A DNA stretch of 43,705 nucleotides from an uncultured Veillonellaceae bacterium (GTDB lineage Bacteria; Bacillota; Negativicutes; Selenomonadales; Selenomonadaceae): contig CADCIX010000015.1 of the NCBI GenBank assembly GCA_902801565.1, positions 1-43,705 on the forward strand, read 5' to 3'. Positions 41,295 through 43,705 of this stretch are shown piece by piece. Below the pieces are notes generated by a model, which was not told the DNA's origin, made no database searches, and saw only the letters and a list, made by a program, of their open reading frames with translations. Within the stretch, counting starts at the first letter, position 1; each line of letters begins with the position of its first letter. The translations under genes were made by a program, and so were the position numbers.

Positions 41295-41330
41295 TCTCCC
41301 CGATGATGAACCATCATCGGGGAGATTTTT
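41295..41330 (+). terminator. Terminator of the repeat-protein gene
   Basis: TCTCCCCGATGATG (41295-41308) / CATCATCGGGGAGA (41312-41325), 14-bp stem with a 3-base loop, then TTTTT. Confidence 0.92.
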
Positions 41331-41405
41331 GTATGGAACTATTATTATTGTAAAATTTTCGCAATTGTGATATAAGATATCGATTGGTGTACTCGAGGAG
41401 GGCTT

Positions 41406-42533
41406 ATGATGGAAAAACCCAAGGTGTATTTCACAGATTTCCGCGTAGAGGTGGGAACGAGCCTTTTGCAAAAGCTCAAGACCCTCTGCATTGCGGCAGG
41501 AATCAAGAAGATGGACATGGAAGGCAAATTCGTTGCGATCAAGATGCATTTCGGCGAACTTGGAAACATGGCCTTCCTGCGTCCCCAGTATGCGAAAGTC
41601 ATTGCGGATCTCGTCAAGGAGCAGGGCGGCTTCCCCTTCCTGACGGACTGCAACACCCTCTACCCCGGCAGCCGCAAGCATGCCCTGGAGCATATGGACT
41701 GCGCGAATCTCAACGGTTTCAACACGGTGACCACGGGATGCCAGATCATCATTGCCGACGGATTGCGCGGGACGGACGAAGTGGAAGTGCCCGTGAGGAA
41801 CGGGGAATACGTAAAGGCAGCGAAGATTGGCCGTGCCCTGATGGATGCGGATATCGTCATCAGCCTCACCCATTTCAAGGGACATGAGGTGACCGGCTTC
41901 GGCGGAGCCATCAAGAACATCGGCATGGGCGGCGGCAGCCGTGCAGGAAAGATGGAGCAGCACTCCTCCGGCAAGGTGTCGGTAAATGAAGAGCTTTGCC
42001 GCGGATGCCGCCGCTGCGCAAAGGAATGCGGCTCGAATGCCATCTCCTATGAAGGGAACAAGGCCCACGTCAACCAGGACATCTGCAAGGGATGCGGCCG
42101 CTGCATCGGCGCCTGCTCCTTCGATGCCATCAGCAACGACCAGTGGGATGCAGGAGACCGTCTCGACCGCAAGATGGCAGAGTACGCCCAGGCCATCTGC
42201 CAGGACCGCCCCTGCTTCCATGTGAGCCTTGCCATGGACATCTCACCGAACTGCGACTGCCACGGTGACAATGACGCCCCCATCCTCCCCAACATCGGGA
42301 TGTTTGCCTCCTTCGACCCCGTGGCCATCGACCAGGCATGTGTCGATGCCTGCCAGAAGGCGACACCCCTGCCGAACAGCCAGCTTGGTGACAACCTCGC
42401 AAAACCGGACTGGCACCACCACCACGACCACTTCATGGACAGCAATCCCAACGTCCATTGGAAGGAAACCCTGGAGCATGCAGAGAAGATCGGCATGGGC
42501 AGCAGGGAATATGAATTGGTGAAATTAAAGTAA
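41406..42533 (+). CDS. DUF362 protein with two 4Fe-4S ferredoxin motifs
   Basis: 375 residues (374 from the second ATG, 41409, which has better spacing to GGAGG). DUF362 core about 5-185 and 255-330: VAIKMHFGELGN, DCNTLYPGSRK, LTHFKGHEVTGFGGAIKNIGMG, FASFDPVAIDQACVD. An inserted ferredoxin pair about 195-245: CRGCRRCAKEC and CKGCGRCIGAC. A His-rich DWHHHHDHF near 340 could bind metal. The family is linked to redox and radical chemistry, but the precise reaction is unknown. No signal peptide. Its stop overlaps the start of the Cys-rich gene. Confidence 0.9.
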   Translation: MMEKPKVYFTDFRVEVGTSLLQKLKTLCIAAGIKKMDMEGKFVAIKMHFGELGNMAFLRPQYAKVIADLVKEQGGFPFLTDCNTLYPGSRKHALEHMDCANLNGFNTVTTGCQIIIADGLRGTDEVEVPVRNGEYVKAAKIGRALMDADIVISLTHFKGHEVTGFGGAIKNIGMGGGSRAGKMEQHSSGKVSVNEELCRGCRRCAKECGSNAISYEGNKAHVNQDICKGCGRCIGACSFDAISNDQWDAGDRLDRKMAEYAQAICQDRPCFHVSLAMDISPNCDCHGDNDAPILPNIGMFASFDPVAIDQACVDACQKATPLPNSQLGDNLAKPDWHHHHDHFMDSNPNVHWKETLEHAEKIGMGSREYELVKLK

Positions 42534-42700
42534 TGCTGCAACTGGAAAAAGTGGGCAAAGCCCTGGCAGCAATCGAGGAATGCTGCGGCAAATGTGCCAT
42601 CTGCTCCCCCGACTGTCCCGTCGCCATTGCCAGAAGGTCGATGGCAGGATTGAAATACGACCTGGAGCAGTACGAGGCCGATTCACAAGAACAACCATAA
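42533..42700 (+). CDS. Tiny Cys-rich protein coupled to the DUF362 gene
   Basis: 55 residues. ATG shares a base with the upstream stop (TAATG), a classic coupling. Helical start (LEKVGKALAAIEE), then CCGKCAICSPDCPVA (C17, C18, C21, C24, C28), then RRSMAGLKYDLEQYEAD. Four or five Cys in this spacing can hold a 4Fe-4S cluster or zinc. Codon use looks like the neighbours. No family recognised; probably an electron or metal partner of the DUF362 protein. Confidence 0.75.
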   Translation: MLQLEKVGKALAAIEECCGKCAICSPDCPVAIARRSMAGLKYDLEQYEADSQEQP

Positions 42701-42718
42701 AAAGCATCTGCATTGAAA

Positions 42719-42772
42719 ATGCTCCCCTATGAGGACAGTTTTGTCTTTCACTGTCCTGCATACGGGGAGCAT
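42719..42772. terminator. Shared terminator of the DUF362 operon and the HEPN gene
   Basis: ATGCTCCCC (42719-42727) / GGGGAGCAT (42764-42772), with inner AGGACAG / CTGTCCT (42732-42757). On the minus strand it is followed by TTTTC; on the plus strand by a weaker ATTTTC a few bases on. Confidence 0.75.
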
Positions 42773-42780
42773 ATCAATTT

Positions 42781-43182
42781 TCAAGATTCCTGACTGTCTT
42801 CGCTATCTTTCGCGTGCATGTTTTCTATCTGAACCATCAGTTGGTCAGCCAGTTGCATGATCTGATCAACCTTCCGCAAAGTCAGTCGATAATTCTTGAT
42901 ATATCTGGTCTTGCTCTCCATCGTCGTGATAGACTCTGCCCATGGCACTATTTCAGGAAATTCATCTTCGTTACACAAAGCCAGCAAGCTGTCAATATCA
43001 TGTGTTTTGGGATATTCAATCCCGCTTGTCTCCAAATGATGCTTCAACGCCAGCTCTATCGCTTGTTGCAAAAGATATCCCACCGTATTAAGACGAATTT
43101 CATCATCATCCTTAAAACGATACAATAGCTTTGCCGATGACAAATTGCTTTTGGCCAAATCCAGCAGAGTATCATCTTTCAT
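42781..43182 (-). CDS. HEPN domain protein (HepT-like partner)
   Basis: 133 residues, all helical. HEPN pattern: DLAKSNLSSAKLLYRF, NTVGYLLQQAIELALKHHLE, YPKTHDIDSLLALC, YIKNYRLTLRKVDQIMQLADQL. The R-x(4-6)-H ribonuclease motif of active HepT toxins is not visible, so it may not be an RNase. Start overlaps the nucleotidyltransferase gene by 11 bases. Together they form a MNT/HEPN pair, as in MntA-HepT toxin-antitoxin systems. Confidence 0.88.
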   Translation of the reverse strand: MKDDTLLDLAKSNLSSAKLLYRFKDDDEIRLNTVGYLLQQAIELALKHHLETSGIEYPKTHDIDSLLALCNEDEFPEIVPWAESITTMESKTRYIKNYRLTLRKVDQIMQLADQLMVQIENMHAKDSEDSQES

Positions 43183-43489
43183 ATACGGTAACCCCCTTCT
43201 GCTCTATCTCCTTCAGCAACTCTGGTGATACGGAAAAATTCGTCCACTTGTCCCAAACTACTTTATGCGACGGATAAGTGGGAAGGTTCGGCTTTTCCTC
43301 ATCCAGTTCAAAATAGATGTCGATATCACTCCAGGGATTGCAGGCCGCTGTGACACTGCTGCCAAAAACAACCGCTCTTTTTACGTTTTTGTCCTGCCGA
43401 CAGGTTTCCACCATATCTGCCACATGCCTTTGCTTGGTAGGAAATATCCGTCTGGCATTCAAGAAATTCTTGCTAACCAATCTCCACAT
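43172..43489 (-). CDS. Minimal nucleotidyltransferase (MNT/MntA-like)
   Basis: 105 residues from ATG 43489 (AGGGATAAGG upstream); an ATG at 43585 would add 32 basic residues of unlike composition. Core: VVFGSSVTAACNPWSDIDIYFE, with GS at 43-44 and D55/D57, the GS-x(10)-DxD signature of pol-beta nucleotidyltransferases. MntA enzymes inactivate HepT by adding AMP to a Tyr. The order, nucleotidyltransferase first, and the overlap with the HEPN gene are typical. Confidence 0.88.
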   Translation of the reverse strand: MWRLVSKNFLNARRIFPTKQRHVADMVETCRQDKNVKRAVVFGSSVTAACNPWSDIDIYFELDEEKPNLPTYPSHKVVWDKWTNFSVSPELLKEIEQKGVTVYER

Positions 43490-43597
43490 ATCCTTATCCC
43501 TCTCCTTCGTACTCCTCGCCAAAGAATTTCCACGCCGTCTCCTATTGTACCAGAAAAGCGTGACAATTATTTTCTGTGTATCCATATCATTCCTCGT

Positions 43598-43627
43598 ATT
43601 ATATCCACCTTAATCCGTTAAACTCAA
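43598..43627 (-). promoter_or_regulatory. Promoter of the MNT/HEPN pair
   Basis: TTGAGT (43622-43627), 18-base spacer, TATAAT (43598-43603) on the minus strand, about 110 bases before ATG 43489. If real, an ATG at 43585 would also be within the transcript. Confidence 0.6.
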
Positions 43628-43705
43628 TGACTACCAACCGCCTCTTCTTCAGAACCCATGGGGCATAGAGCCCAGTTTTACGAGCGCAGTCCTCTTCACC
43701 CATTG
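43599..43705 (-). other. Open frame entering from the right edge, no family recognised
   Basis: On the minus strand an open frame from the edge reads ...KTGLYAPWVLKKRRLVVI and ends ...GLRWI at TAA 43599-43601. It could be the end of a gene outside the window or chance. It overlaps the MNT promoter. Confidence 0.2.

Overview
The window looks like chromosomal DNA from an anaerobic, outer-membrane-bearing Firmicute of the Negativicutes, most like Selenomonas or a relative. This is inferred, not proven. The evidence is: AAGGAGG-type ribosome sites and sigma-70/A promoters of Firmicute style; a rather GC-rich genome with AT-rich intergenic spaces; outer-membrane secretion parts (a PilQ-like secretin, a PilP-like partner, a large RTX-repeat protein); and strictly anaerobic enzymes (an [FeFe] hydrogenase, an NrdD-type class III ribonucleotide reductase).

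Layout. 1-6.8 kb (minus strand): two near-identical AAA-ATPase-like/PD-(D/E)XK genes alternate with an RTX-repeat protein gene and a small relic of a second RTX gene, which reads as an old tandem duplication of a two-gene unit. 6.8-9.5 kb: a pilP-pilQ-like pair followed by a NarL-type response regulator. 9.6-12.6 kb: pgi, a phosphomannomutase/phosphoglucomutase gene and tRNA-Val(CAC). 12.8-20.6 kb: envelope and housekeeping genes, namely a DUF3298-type exported protein, a Bcr/CflA efflux pump, mnmA, a DUF4127 protein, two cysteine peptidoglycan hydrolases, a CBS-ACT protein and a 48-residue protein. 20.6-21.6 kb: a type I toxin-antitoxin locus (25-residue membrane toxin with convergent antisense RNA), tRNA-Arg(CCT) and a small Xre regulator. 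21.6-27.0 kb (minus): one apparent operon of a histidine kinase with a four-cysteine PAS domain, a CheY-like receiver, a PAS-degenerate GGDEF-EAL protein and an [FeFe] hydrogenase. 27.2-31.6 kb: a 5'-nucleotidase-type metallophosphatase, a sodium:solute symporter and an unrecognised low-complexity protein. 31.7-34.7 kb: a DUF3791/DUF3990 toxin-antitoxin-like cassette next to a third AAA-ATPase-like/PD-(D/E)XK gene. 34.7-40.5 kb: pyk, an NrdR-boxed nrdD, ridA, a small membrane protein and manA. 40.6-43.7 kb: an unrecognised protein of 42-residue repeats, a DUF362 ferredoxin-like protein coupled to a tiny Cys-rich protein, and a MNT/HEPN pair.

How genes work together. pgi, manA and the phosphohexomutase together convert fructose-6-P to glucose-6-P, mannose-6-P and mannose-1-P or glucose-1-P for envelope sugars, and pyk ends glycolysis. 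The kinase-receiver-EAL-hydrogenase operon suggests that c-di-GMP breakdown is tied to redox or H2 metabolism. The most unusual items are: that operon; an NrdD whose reading frame ends before any glycyl-radical motif and whose leader carries two NrdR boxes and a hairpin that may set the ribosome-site spacing; the 42-residue repeat protein; the duplicated RTX/nuclease unit; and several small genes that are easy to miss (20819-20896, 42533-42700, 19594-19740).
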